A stretch of 5,554 nucleotides of DNA from Nitrospinae bacterium CG22_combo_CG10-13_8_21_14_all_47_10 (GCA_002786505.1 PCTK01000129.1:1-5554), one strand, 5' to 3'. Positions 1-5,421 are shown, counted from the first letter of the stretch. Numbers and translations are program-made. Notes: generated by a model from the letters alone, not told the origin.

Positions 1-32
1 ATCCTGATGAGCCTTGGCGAAGAAGGATCTCG
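1..32. repeat. Imperfect palindrome at the left edge, possible dispersed intergenic repeat
   Basis: ATCCT (1-5) pairs with AGGAT (24-28), and GCC (11-13) with GGC (16-18), giving an imperfect hairpin. From memory, the pattern of ATCCTGA followed by GAAGGATCT resembles a short intergenic repeat seen in many environmental bacterial genomes, but I cannot count copies here. It is cut by the window edge, so its true left end is unknown. Confidence 0.3.
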
Positions 33-65
33 CTTTTTCTCAATACAGAACCACTTTATGCAAAG

Positions 66-102
66 CCCTCCTTATCAAGGGGGGAATTATTTGAACTTCC
101 CC
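66..102. repeat. G/C-tract palindromes downstream of modA
   Basis: CCCTCCTT (66-73) can pair with AAGGGGGG (77-84), with one G-T pair and a 3-nt loop. Alternatively, GGGGAA (81-86) can pair with TTCCCC (97-102). The two stems share bases and exclude each other. They lie just past the modA stop and could slow or end its transcript, but no T tract follows on either strand, so this is not a canonical intrinsic terminator. It may instead be a dispersed repeat. No gene is recognised in bases 1-119. Confidence 0.35.
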
Positions 103-119
103 TGTTTTAGTGGAATCCG

Positions 120-881
120 TTATTCCACAGTGACATGGTAACCATAGGACCGAATGATTGTTTTTGCCGTTGGACCCTGCAAATATTCCAGAAACTGTTT
201 TGCGGAAGAGTTGCCAAGTCCCGGTTTTAATAAAATGGCCTGCTGTAAAATTGGTTCATGCTGGTCAGGCGGTATCTCCCACCGGCTTCCTTTAAGTTTG
301 AAACGCGGGTCTTCAACCTGCGATTTAGCGACGAAACCTAACGCGGCATTCCCTGTGGCAACAAATTGCAGGGTCTGGGCGATGTTTTCCCCCTGAACCA
401 GAAACGGGCGTAGTTTTTCCCAAAGGCCCAGCCGTTCCAAAGTTTCTTTCGCCGCCCTGCCGTAAGGCGCAGTTTTCGGATTGGCTATCGCCAGCTTCCC
501 TGCGTTCATTTGGGCTAAAGATTGCTCACCCTTCACTTTTCCCGGTTCGGGACTCCACAAAACCAAAGCCCCTACCGCATAGGTGAACCGTGTGCCCGCA
601 ACACCCACCCCCTCGTGTTCCAACAAGGTCGGCCTTTTGGCATCGGCCGCCAGCAGGACATCATAGGGGGCACCATTCCGGGCCTGGGCATACAGCTTGC
701 CGGTTGACCCGGAAATCAGGATCAGCGTATTACCGGTATCCCTCTTATAGAGTTCGGCAATTTCTTTGAGCGGATTCAAAAAATTGGACGCGACCGCAAC
801 ATGCACCTCTCCCGACCAGACTGTTTGCGGCAAAGTCATAAACCAGAAAACCACGGCTATAGTTTTAAATACATAACGCAT
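120..881 (-). CDS. modA: Molybdate ABC transporter periplasmic substrate-binding protein ModA
   Basis: This is the periplasmic receptor that captures molybdate (and usually tungstate) and delivers it to the ModB/ModC importer for molybdenum-cofactor synthesis. The 253-aa product has the family's usual length. Residues 1-23 form a signal peptide with a basic start, a hydrophobic core (TIAVVFWFM) and a cleavage region near VWSG. The mature protein opens with EVHVAVASNF. Family landmarks follow: ISGSTGKL (about 56-63), PYDVLLAAD (72-80), NPKTAPYG (134-141), QGENIAQTLQFV (163-174) and ALGFVAKSQV (180-189), which together line the oxyanion pocket. The ATG at 881 is chosen because it gives the signal peptide; no Shine-Dalgarno sequence precedes it. 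Stop is TAA. No modB start is seen in the remaining 119 bp, so any transporter partners lie outside the window or elsewhere. Confidence 0.95.
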   Translation of the reverse strand: MRYVFKTIAVVFWFMTLPQTVWSGEVHVAVASNFLNPLKEIAELYKRDTGNTLILISGSTGKLYAQARNGAPYDVLLAADAKRPTLLEHEGVGVAGTRFTYAVGALVLWSPEPGKVKGEQSLAQMNAGKLAIANPKTAPYGRAAKETLERLGLWEKLRPFLVQGENIAQTLQFVATGNAALGFVAKSQVEDPRFKLKGSRWEIPPDQHEPILQQAILLKPGLGNSSAKQFLEYLQGPTAKTIIRSYGYHVTVE

Positions 882-884
882 GCA

Positions 885-910
885 ACGTTATATACCATTA
901 AGCATAACGT
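885..910. promoter_or_regulatory. ModE-type operator
   Basis: The perfect inverted repeat ACGTTAT (885-891) and ATAACGT (904-910) has a 12-bp spacer. From memory, the E. coli modA operator bound by molybdate-ModE has the same CGTTAT-N12-ATAACG arrangement. The site covers the -10 and most of the spacer of the modA promoter and ends 3 bp before its start codon, so it is placed for repression when molybdate is plentiful. A third half-site, ATAACG, lies at 873-878 inside the first codons of modA. No modE gene is present in this window, so the regulator is inferred. Confidence 0.75.
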
Positions 911-917
911 CTGTCAA
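889..917 (-). promoter_or_regulatory. Sigma-70-type promoter of modA
   Basis: Reading on the minus strand, TTGACA (917-912, full consensus) is followed by a 17-bp spacer and TATATA (894-889). A TATAAC hexamer two bases further on would give a 19-bp spacer. The expected transcript start is about 882, essentially at the ATG (881), which implies little or no 5' leader. The promoter is overlapped by the ModE-like palindrome. Confidence 0.7.
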
Positions 918-966
918 CCCTGCAACTTTAAAATTTTTGGAAGCACTATTTTTTTCGCATTCCAGC

Positions 967-993
967 TAAAGTTCTAAGCTTTTTTGCCGATAG
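967..993 (+). promoter_or_regulatory. Sigma-28 (FliA) flagellar promoter
   Basis: TAAAGTTC (967-974), an 11-bp spacer, then GCCGATAG (986-993). The enterobacterial FliA consensus is TAAAGTTT-N11-GCCGATAA, so 14 of 16 positions match with the exact spacing. The expected transcript start is near 1000, leaving a leader of about 33 nt that contains AGGTAG (1023-1028) a good distance before the ATG at 1033. This places the downstream gene in the late flagellar class. Confidence 0.8.
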
Positions 994-1032
994 CGCCACT
1001 ACGGGCAACTGTATCAAAAATCAGGTAGACAC

Positions 1033-1782
1033 ATGAAGATCCGGATAATTCAATCGCCTCCCCAAATTCTTTTTGTGGGAAGTCCTGACAACTGCGAAAA
1101 TTGTGAAGAAGAAAAACGGCTTGAAGACGCTCTAAAAGGAAAAACCGCGGAAGACAAGGTCAGCCTCTCTGACGCATCCCTGTCTCGTGCCAGTGCTGTA
1201 TTCGAAGCCAAAGAACTGGATAGTGAAGAAGAAAGCCAGCAACCCGGCCCTAAAACCAACCTGGAATTATCTGAGGAAGAGCGCCGGTTGTTGAACGAAC
1301 TGAGGGCGCGGGACGCAGAAGTGCGGGCTCATGAGCAGGCCCATCTTTCTGCCGCCGGCCCCTATGCTAATGGGACTCCGACGTTTGAGTTTCAAACCGG
1401 ACCCGATGGCCGACAATATGCCGTGGGAGGAGAGGTTTCCATCGACGCATCGCCCGTCCCCGGAGACCCCGAAGCCACGGTTCGCAAGGCCCAGACTATT
1501 AAACGGGCCGCCTTGGCCCCCAGCGATCCTTCCGCTCAAGACCGGCAGGTAGCCGCCCAGGCGGCGCAGTTGGAAGCCCAGGCAAGACAGGAAGCCAAGG
1601 CCCAAAAAGCCGAAGAAAACAAGGAAACCACAGAAACACCTTTGGAAGAAAGCAAAGAGCCCGAAACAAAGTCGGAAAACAGTGACGATTTCAGTCAGGG
1701 CAACCCTTTTTCCCGGCGGGTGGAGAACCGGTTCAATCCATCCAGCATCACCACCGGCAACCTGCTGAACATCATTTCCTGA
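1033..1782 (+). CDS. SprA-related putative metalloprotease (CJM1_0395-like family)
   Basis: The 249-aa product carries the conserved core of the SprA-related / putative metalloprotease family: RARDAEVRAHEQAHLSAAG, with an HExxH zinc-type motif HEQAH at 100-104, followed by GPDGRQYAVGGEVSID (123-138) and an alanine-rich PGDPEATVRKAQTIKRAALAPSDPS stretch (143-167). The zinc role is inferred from the motif; the substrate is unknown. Residues 168-195 are Ala/Gln-rich and likely helical; 196-222 are acidic and low-complexity. The N-terminus has no signal peptide but has a CENC pair (21-24). The ATG at 1033 is preceded by AGGTAG at workable spacing. The sigma-28 promoter upstream suggests a motility-linked role. 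No second gene follows on this strand, and the gene is convergent with the tRNA unit. Confidence 0.82.
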   Translation: MKIRIIQSPPQILFVGSPDNCENCEEEKRLEDALKGKTAEDKVSLSDASLSRASAVFEAKELDSEEESQQPGPKTNLELSEEERRLLNELRARDAEVRAHEQAHLSAAGPYANGTPTFEFQTGPDGRQYAVGGEVSIDASPVPGDPEATVRKAQTIKRAALAPSDPSAQDRQVAAQAAQLEAQARQEAKAQKAEENKETTETPLEESKEPETKSENSDDFSQGNPFSRRVENRFNPSSITTGNLLNIIS

Positions 1783-1838
1783 TTAATCGGGTAGCAATTC
1801 CCCTTGTCAGTCCTGTAGAGGACTTGCACCTCAAAGTG

Positions 1839-1860
1839 GGTGCGCCCTACCGGGCGCACT
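1839..1860. other. GC-rich perfect hairpin between convergent units
   Basis: GTGCGCCC (1840-1847) and GGGCGCAC (1852-1859) form an 8-bp perfect stem with a TACC loop, extended by a G-T pair. Smaller stems flank it: GTCCT/AGGAC at about 1809-1822 and GCACC/GGTGC nearby. On the plus strand it is followed by TAAAATAAAAAA, not a T tract, so it is not a canonical terminator for the 1033-1782 gene, although it is the only strong stem at that gene's 3' end. It could protect or process the mRNA 3' end, or be a repeat. Confidence 0.45.
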
Positions 1861-1899
1861 AAAATAAAAAAGGGCCAAACCTGAACAGGTTGGCCCCTT
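1861..1899 (-). terminator. Intrinsic terminator of the tRNA-Val/tRNA-Asp transcript
   Basis: On the minus strand, GGGCCAACCTG pairs with CAGGTTTGGCCC (one bulged base), followed immediately by TTTTTTATTTT (1871-1861). It starts about 6 nt after the CCA of tRNA-Asp. On the plus strand only two T's follow the stem, so it should work in the minus direction only. Confidence 0.85.
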
Positions 1900-1905
1900 A
1901 AAAAA

Positions 1906-1982
<77 letters not shown>

Positions 1983-1998
1983 GCGGTCGTTTGCTATA

Positions 1999-2074
1999 TG
2001 GTAGGCGGAACAGGGATCGAACCTGTGACCCCCGGCTTGTAAGGCCGGTGCTCTCCCAGCTGAGCTACCCGCCC
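1999..2074 (-). tRNA. tRNA-Val (TAC)
   Basis: A 76-nt cloverleaf: acceptor GGGCGGG/TCCGCCT (G-U at the first and last pairs), D arm GCTC...GAGC, anticodon stem CCGGC/GCCGG around CTTACAA (anticodon TAC), T arm ACAGG-TTCGATC-CCTGT, discriminator A, and an encoded CCA. It is first in the unit, with a leader of about 180 nt between it and the nearest good promoter. Confidence 0.97.
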
Positions 2075-2253
2075 ATTTCGCATGGGTCCAACGGGAAAAG
2101 ACTCGTTGGAGCCGAAATTAATTTTGCTGGCCCGATGTGATACCCCTCCTTGGCTCTCGGGCCCCGGAAGGGTAAAAAACAGGGCTTATTACCCGCAGAA
2201 GCCCTTTGCCCGCACTTCAATCTCAAGAACGGTTACCACTCTTCGTAACAGAG
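2075..2253 (-). ncRNA. Structured leader RNA upstream of tRNA-Val, identity unknown
   Basis: The stretch between the tRNA promoter and tRNA-Val is free of a credible gene but rich in perfect 7-bp stems. They are AGGGCTT/AAGCCCT (2181-2187 with 2199-2205), GGCCCGA/TCGGGCC (2129-2135 with 2157-2163) and TCCAACG/CGTTGGA (2087-2093 with 2104-2110). GAGCC (2109-2113) could also pair with GGCTC (2152-2156), competing with the last stem. I see no tRNA, SRP, tmRNA or RNase P signature. It could be a processed tRNA leader, an attenuated leader, or a separate small RNA of about 75-80 nt ending at the internal terminator-like hairpin. Function is not assigned. Confidence 0.4.
2174..2205 (-). terminator. 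Terminator-like hairpin inside the tRNA leader
   Basis: On the minus strand, AGGGCTT, an 11-nt loop and AAGCCCT are followed by GTTTTTT (2180-2174). The stem is short (7 bp) but perfect and carries a T6 tract. The loop holds GGGTAA, which is complementary to TTACCC just after the T tract, so an alternative pairing is possible that would engage the last two T's. This makes it a candidate attenuator or a 3' end for a small RNA. Confidence 0.5.
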
Positions 2254-2259
2254 GAAGGG

Positions 2260-2288
2260 AGTATATAAACGAGCATCATTTCTGTCAA
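2260..2288 (-). promoter_or_regulatory. Strong sigma-70 promoter for the tRNA unit
   Basis: On the minus strand, TTGACA (2288-2283, full consensus), exactly 17 bp, then TATACT (2265-2260, 5 of 6). The expected start is near 2253. No comparable promoter is seen between here and tRNA-Val, so this is the likely source of the tRNA transcript. Confidence 0.8.
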
Positions 2289-2347
2289 GCGATTTCGTCT
2301 ACCCCAAAATCAGCCTTAAAATATTGAACGGATTGATTTTAAAATGA

Positions 2348-2376
2348 TTGACAGCCATAGCCCCTCACTATAAGAT
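2348..2376 (+). promoter_or_regulatory. Sigma-70-type promoter for the PilZ/GAF/mreB operon
   Basis: TTGACA (2348-2353, full consensus), 17 bp, then TAAGAT (2371-2376, 4 of 6). TATAAG at a 15-bp spacing is an alternative. It fires away from the tRNA promoter, with about 60 bp of AT-rich DNA between the two -35 boxes. The expected start is near 2383, leaving a leader of about 75 nt. Confidence 0.6.
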
Positions 2377-2386
2377 AATTTTTAAA

Positions 2387-2409
2387 GTCCGGAAGCAGGA
2401 TTTCCAGAC
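2387..2409 (+). other. 5'-UTR hairpin of the PilZ/GAF/mreB mRNA
   Basis: GTC-C-GGAA (2387-2394) pairs with TTCC-A-GAC (2402-2409) with one internal mismatch and a 7-nt loop. It would sit at the extreme 5' end of the mRNA if the promoter call is right, where such stems can stabilise transcripts. The rest of the leader up to 2458 shows no further signal. Confidence 0.3.
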
Positions 2410-2458
2410 CCTTTTCAAACATTTCTGGTTCTTCTGAACTACCCCCGACAGCTTCACC

Positions 2459-2905
2459 ATGATAGAAAAAATCATGGCTTCTCTCGAGAGCCTACCGACT
2501 GAGGACCTTATTGAGGTTCGGAAAAATCTGGATCAGTTGATCCGTTCAAAATATGACAACGATCTGGGAAAGAGGAAAGGCCAAAGGGCTAAGGTTAAGA
2601 TCGCAGGGAACCTGGAAATTGAGCGAGAAAAGGAGTTTTTTTACAAGCTTCATAAAATCATCATCCAGGAAATGTCGATCAACGGTTTAGTTTTTTTTGT
2701 GAAGGGAACCGTTATTGATGGCGATGTCTTACGAGTCTCTTTCAGGGTCCCTTCGACCGGCGAAAAAAAAATCATCGATTGCCAGGCCGTGCGCGTCAAG
2801 GAGATTAAGCCCGGCACCATTCCTGAGTATGAAGTCGCCGCCGTGGCAGTCAGCAAAGAAGCGGTTAAAAATTATAGGGATATGCTGAGAAAAAGAGGCC
2901 TGTAA
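2459..2905 (+). CDS. PilZ-like domain protein
   Basis: A 148-aa soluble protein without signal peptide or membrane segment. Residues 1-33 form a charged helical N-terminus. Residues about 38-145 look like a PilZ beta-barrel: RKGQR (39-43) fits the c-di-GMP-binding RxxxR, and EMSINGL (71-77) resembles (D/N)xSxxG with Glu replacing the Asp/Asn. LRVSFRVP (91-98) and YEVAAVAV...VKNYRDML fit the later strands and C-terminal helix. Binding of c-di-GMP is therefore plausible but not assured. The ATG at 2459 is the first in frame after a TGA at 2435; no clear Shine-Dalgarno sequence is visible. It is first of a plus-strand operon, 16 bp before the GAF gene. It could also be a PilZ-fold protein that has lost ligand binding. 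Confidence 0.65.
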   Translation: MIEKIMASLESLPTEDLIEVRKNLDQLIRSKYDNDLGKRKGQRAKVKIAGNLEIEREKEFFYKLHKIIIQEMSINGLVFFVKGTVIDGDVLRVSFRVPSTGEKKIIDCQAVRVKEIKPGTIPEYEVAAVAVSKEAVKNYRDMLRKRGL

Positions 2906-2921
2906 CCTTAATGCAAAAACC

Positions 2922-4340
2922 ATGACTCCATCCAACGTCAAATTGGGGCATCTCATTGAACTGATCGGGAATGTTGCCGATGCCTTTACCTGCGCCCTGT
3001 TTACGATGGACCCTGACGGAAAAAACCTCGCCCTGCGCGAACATTTTACACTTAGCCGCAATCTTGACCGAAAGGCAAAAATCGCCATTGGCAAGAGCCC
3101 CATTGGCCTCGCCGCGCAAACACGTAAAACCCAGTTGATCGAAAATTTTGACCAGAACACCCGCTTTCTCGGCATCTACGAAAAAAACGAAGACCTTAAA
3201 AGTTTTATAGCCCTTCCGGTAATTTATGGGGATCAGGTAGGTGTATTGGCCGTCGACACCAAGGAGCGTTACCAGTTTTCTATCAAACTACAAAAAATAT
3301 TATCCGAATTTGCTCAACAAATTTCCTGGAGTCTGGAACCAAAAACCACGACCCCTTCGCCAACATCCCGGCCATTTTTACAAGAGATCAATTCGTACTG
3401 CCGGTTTCTTGCTGAGTCACCCAATCGGTCTTCGGTTGCGGACCGGTTGACACAGATTCCCGCATCCCTGATTTCCTGCCCCGCCATCGCTGTAACCTGG
3501 TTCGAAGAAAACCAGATGGAAGGTAAAATCATTGGCCACCGGGGTTTTGCTAATGATATTTCGGAAACCAAAGTCTATTTTGGAAAAGGGCTGGTGGGCT
3601 CCTGCGCAAAAAACCGGTTGCCTCTTCTTTTACAGGCTCATGAAGGTCGGAGGACCGTTTTATTCTCCGAGGACGAAAAATCCGAAGACCTGCAATGCGT
3701 GGCCACGTTACCCATTCAACTCAACGACACCCTTTACGGAGTCCTTCTGGTAGGTTCCTCAGAACCCGAGGGGGTGAGTCAGGCCGATTTGGACAAACTC
3801 GCGCTGATTGTTTCTGCCGCCGCCTCGGCCTTGTTTTGCGCCGACACCAAAGACCGCTGGGTCTATGACAAAAACCTGGACCCTGTCACCGGGGTTCCAA
3901 ACCACCGGTTTTTGACTGAATATCATCTTGCATTATCCGAAGAAGTTTTCAAACCCAAAGAATCGGTATTTTTTCTTACGTTTCATATCACTAACCTGAC
4001 CACACTTTACGAGACCCACGGTGTAGACCGTGGCGATGCCTACCTGAAACAATTGATGGCCTTGTTCTCGAAGGTAGTCCCGTCTCCCAAATTTGTTTTC
4101 CGCCTGTCAGAAACCTGTTTTCTGGTCTTGCTTATGGAGCGCAGTCAAAAAGACGTGGAACTCTTGCAGTCAAAACTAAAACATTTGCTTGATCACAATC
4201 CGCTTTATGTCAACGGAGTTTCCATTCAAGCCAAATTTCAATGGGGGCTTTCCGCTTATCCCGAGGAGGGAAAAGAATTGTTCAGCCTCATCAACCTTTC
4301 ACGCAACCGACTGACCCAGAAAACGAGAGCCCTGGCATGA
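2922..4340 (+). CDS. GAF-GAF-degenerate GGDEF signalling protein
   Basis: A 472-aa cytoplasmic protein without membrane segments. Residues about 7-138 form one GAF sensor domain (FTCALFTMDPDG, then KSFIALPVIYGDQVGVLAVD at 93-112). Residues about 155-305 form a second (ATLPIQLNDTLYGVLLVGS at 261-279). Residues about 318-468 are a GGDEF-like domain: LDPVTGVPNHRFL (319-331) is the family entry motif and GVDRGDAYLKQL (367-378) a conserved helix. The catalytic GGDEF position instead reads SETCF (396-400), and the first metal-binding Asp is missing (FHITN). It is probably not a diguanylate cyclase; a receptor or scaffold role is inferred. The ATG at 2922 is the only good start, with a weak ribosome site. 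Its TGA overlaps the mreB ATG by 4 bp, implying translational coupling. Confidence 0.85.
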   Translation: MTPSNVKLGHLIELIGNVADAFTCALFTMDPDGKNLALREHFTLSRNLDRKAKIAIGKSPIGLAAQTRKTQLIENFDQNTRFLGIYEKNEDLKSFIALPVIYGDQVGVLAVDTKERYQFSIKLQKILSEFAQQISWSLEPKTTTPSPTSRPFLQEINSYCRFLAESPNRSSVADRLTQIPASLISCPAIAVTWFEENQMEGKIIGHRGFANDISETKVYFGKGLVGSCAKNRLPLLLQAHEGRRTVLFSEDEKSEDLQCVATLPIQLNDTLYGVLLVGSSEPEGVSQADLDKLALIVSAAASALFCADTKDRWVYDKNLDPVTGVPNHRFLTEYHLALSEEVFKPKESVFFLTFHITNLTTLYETHGVDRGDAYLKQLMALFSKVVPSPKFVFRLSETCFLVLLMERSQKDVELLQSKLKHLLDHNPLYVNGVSIQAKFQWGLSAYPEEGKELFSLINLSRNRLTQKTRALA

Positions 4341-5371
4341 TAAAAAATCTATTCCATAAAATCTTCAGCATGTTCTCCACCGATCTGGCCATGGACCTGG
4401 GAACGGCAAACACCCTCATTTACATCACCGACAAGGGAATCGTGCTGAACGAACCTTCTGTCGTCGCAATAAACGTGGATGACAACTCGGTTGAAGCGGT
4501 AGGAATAGAAGCAAAAAAAATGTATGGCCGTACCCATGCCAGAGTCAACACCGTCAGGCCCATGAAAGACGGTGTCATTGCCGACTTTGATGTGACAAAC
4601 CGGATGATTCAGTATTTCATTAAAAAAGTCCTGAGCCAACACCGGTTCTTCAAGCCCCGCATGGTTGTTGGCGTGCCGACCTGCATCACTCAAGTGGAAA
4701 AGAAAGCCGTGATCGACGCATCTCTCATGGCAGGCATCCGGGAAGTCCATCTTGTGGAAGAACCCATGGCGGCCGCAATTGGTGTCGGCATTCCCGTGCA
4801 TCGACCGGAGGGAAATATGGTTATCGACATCGGCGGCGGCACCAGCGATGTCGCTGTCATTTCCCTTTCCGCCATTGCCTACGGCGAGTCCGTGCGCGTG
4901 GCTGGAGACGAAATCGACGAGTCCATCGTCCGTTATATGCGGCTTCAACACCACCTTAATATCGGTGTCTTCGAGGGCGAACGCGTCAAAAAAGAAATAG
5001 GCAGTGCATTTCCGCAAGCGGGAACCCTGACCACCGAAGTCCGGGGATTGAATGTAAAAACCGGCGTCCCCATGTCCATCCCGATAAGTGATGAAGAAAT
5101 CCGTGAAGCGCTCAAAGAACCACTGACCGCTATCATTACAGTCATCATGCGTGCCTTGGAAAAAATTCCGCCGGAACTTTCTGCGGATATTCACTCCAAT
5201 GGCATATATCTTACAGGGGGCGGCGCCCTCATCCGCGGACTGGACAAGATGATCGAAGAAAAAACCACCTTGAAAGTCTTTATTCCCGAAGATCCTCTCC
5301 TCAGCATTGTCAAAGGAGCCGGAGCCATCCTCGATGACTTCGCCAACATGAAAAAGGTCTGTATCAATTAA
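4337..5371 (+). CDS. mreB: Rod shape-determining protein MreB (bacterial actin)
   Basis: MreB forms membrane-bound filaments that guide the elongation machinery for lateral peptidoglycan synthesis. The 344-aa product has normal length. It opens with an amphipathic membrane-binding helix (MIKNLFHKIFSMFS), then phosphate-1 loop DLGTANT (20-26), VRPMKDGVIADFDV (73-86), EEPMAAAIG (141-149), phosphate-2 loop DIGGGTSD (164-171), AGDEIDESI (189-197) and the nucleotide-binding LTGGGALIRGLD (292-303). The segment usually reading GE-TAE-IK is instead GVFEGERVKKEIG (210-222), same length but altered. The ATG at 4337 is preferred over an in-frame upstream ATG (4241) because it starts at the conserved N-terminus and overlaps the previous stop as ATGA. 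mreC does not follow directly. Amino-acid matches are strong throughout. Confidence 0.97.
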   Translation: MIKNLFHKIFSMFSTDLAMDLGTANTLIYITDKGIVLNEPSVVAINVDDNSVEAVGIEAKKMYGRTHARVNTVRPMKDGVIADFDVTNRMIQYFIKKVLSQHRFFKPRMVVGVPTCITQVEKKAVIDASLMAGIREVHLVEEPMAAAIGVGIPVHRPEGNMVIDIGGGTSDVAVISLSAIAYGESVRVAGDEIDESIVRYMRLQHHLNIGVFEGERVKKEIGSAFPQAGTLTTEVRGLNVKTGVPMSIPISDEEIREALKEPLTAIITVIMRALEKIPPELSADIHSNGIYLTGGGALIRGLDKMIEEKTTLKVFIPEDPLLSIVKGAGAILDDFANMKKVCIN

Positions 5372-5421
5372 TTGGATTGCGGTAGAATTTTCTATCCCCT
5401 CGAATCTTTTTCGGGATTGCT

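Noticed and set aside
1..55. Possible modB beginning on the minus strand after an AAGGAGG sequence near 69-75
   Set aside because: The triplet at start distance is ATA, and the following codons do not resemble the membrane-spanning ModB N-terminus. The purine run is also part of the palindrome.
1839..1872. Intrinsic terminator for the plus-strand SprA-like gene
   Set aside because: The hairpin is strong but is followed by an A-rich run on the plus strand instead of a T tract.
2189..2239. Possible 16-codon leader peptide on the minus strand (GTG start, several Val codons, TAATAA stop) in the tRNA-Val leader, suggesting Val-dependent attenuation
   Set aside because: No ribosome site with usable spacing, a GTG start and only 16 codons. 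The Val content may be chance. It would need conservation of the reading frame in relatives to be believed.
2082..2327. 81-codon open frame on the plus strand
   Set aside because: It is antisense to the tRNA promoter and structured leader, has no family resemblance or ribosome site, and has odd composition.
4241..4336. Longer mreB start at an upstream in-frame ATG
   Set aside because: It would add 32 residues that are only the out-of-frame tail of the GAF/GGDEF gene. The conserved MreB N-terminal helix begins at 4337.
4349..5194. 281-codon open frame antisense to mreB
   Set aside because: Shadow of a highly conserved gene on the other strand, and the translation resembles no protein family.
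5383..5388. TAGAAT as a -10 box for a promoter after mreB
   Set aside because: No acceptable -35 sequence occurs 15-19 bp upstream.
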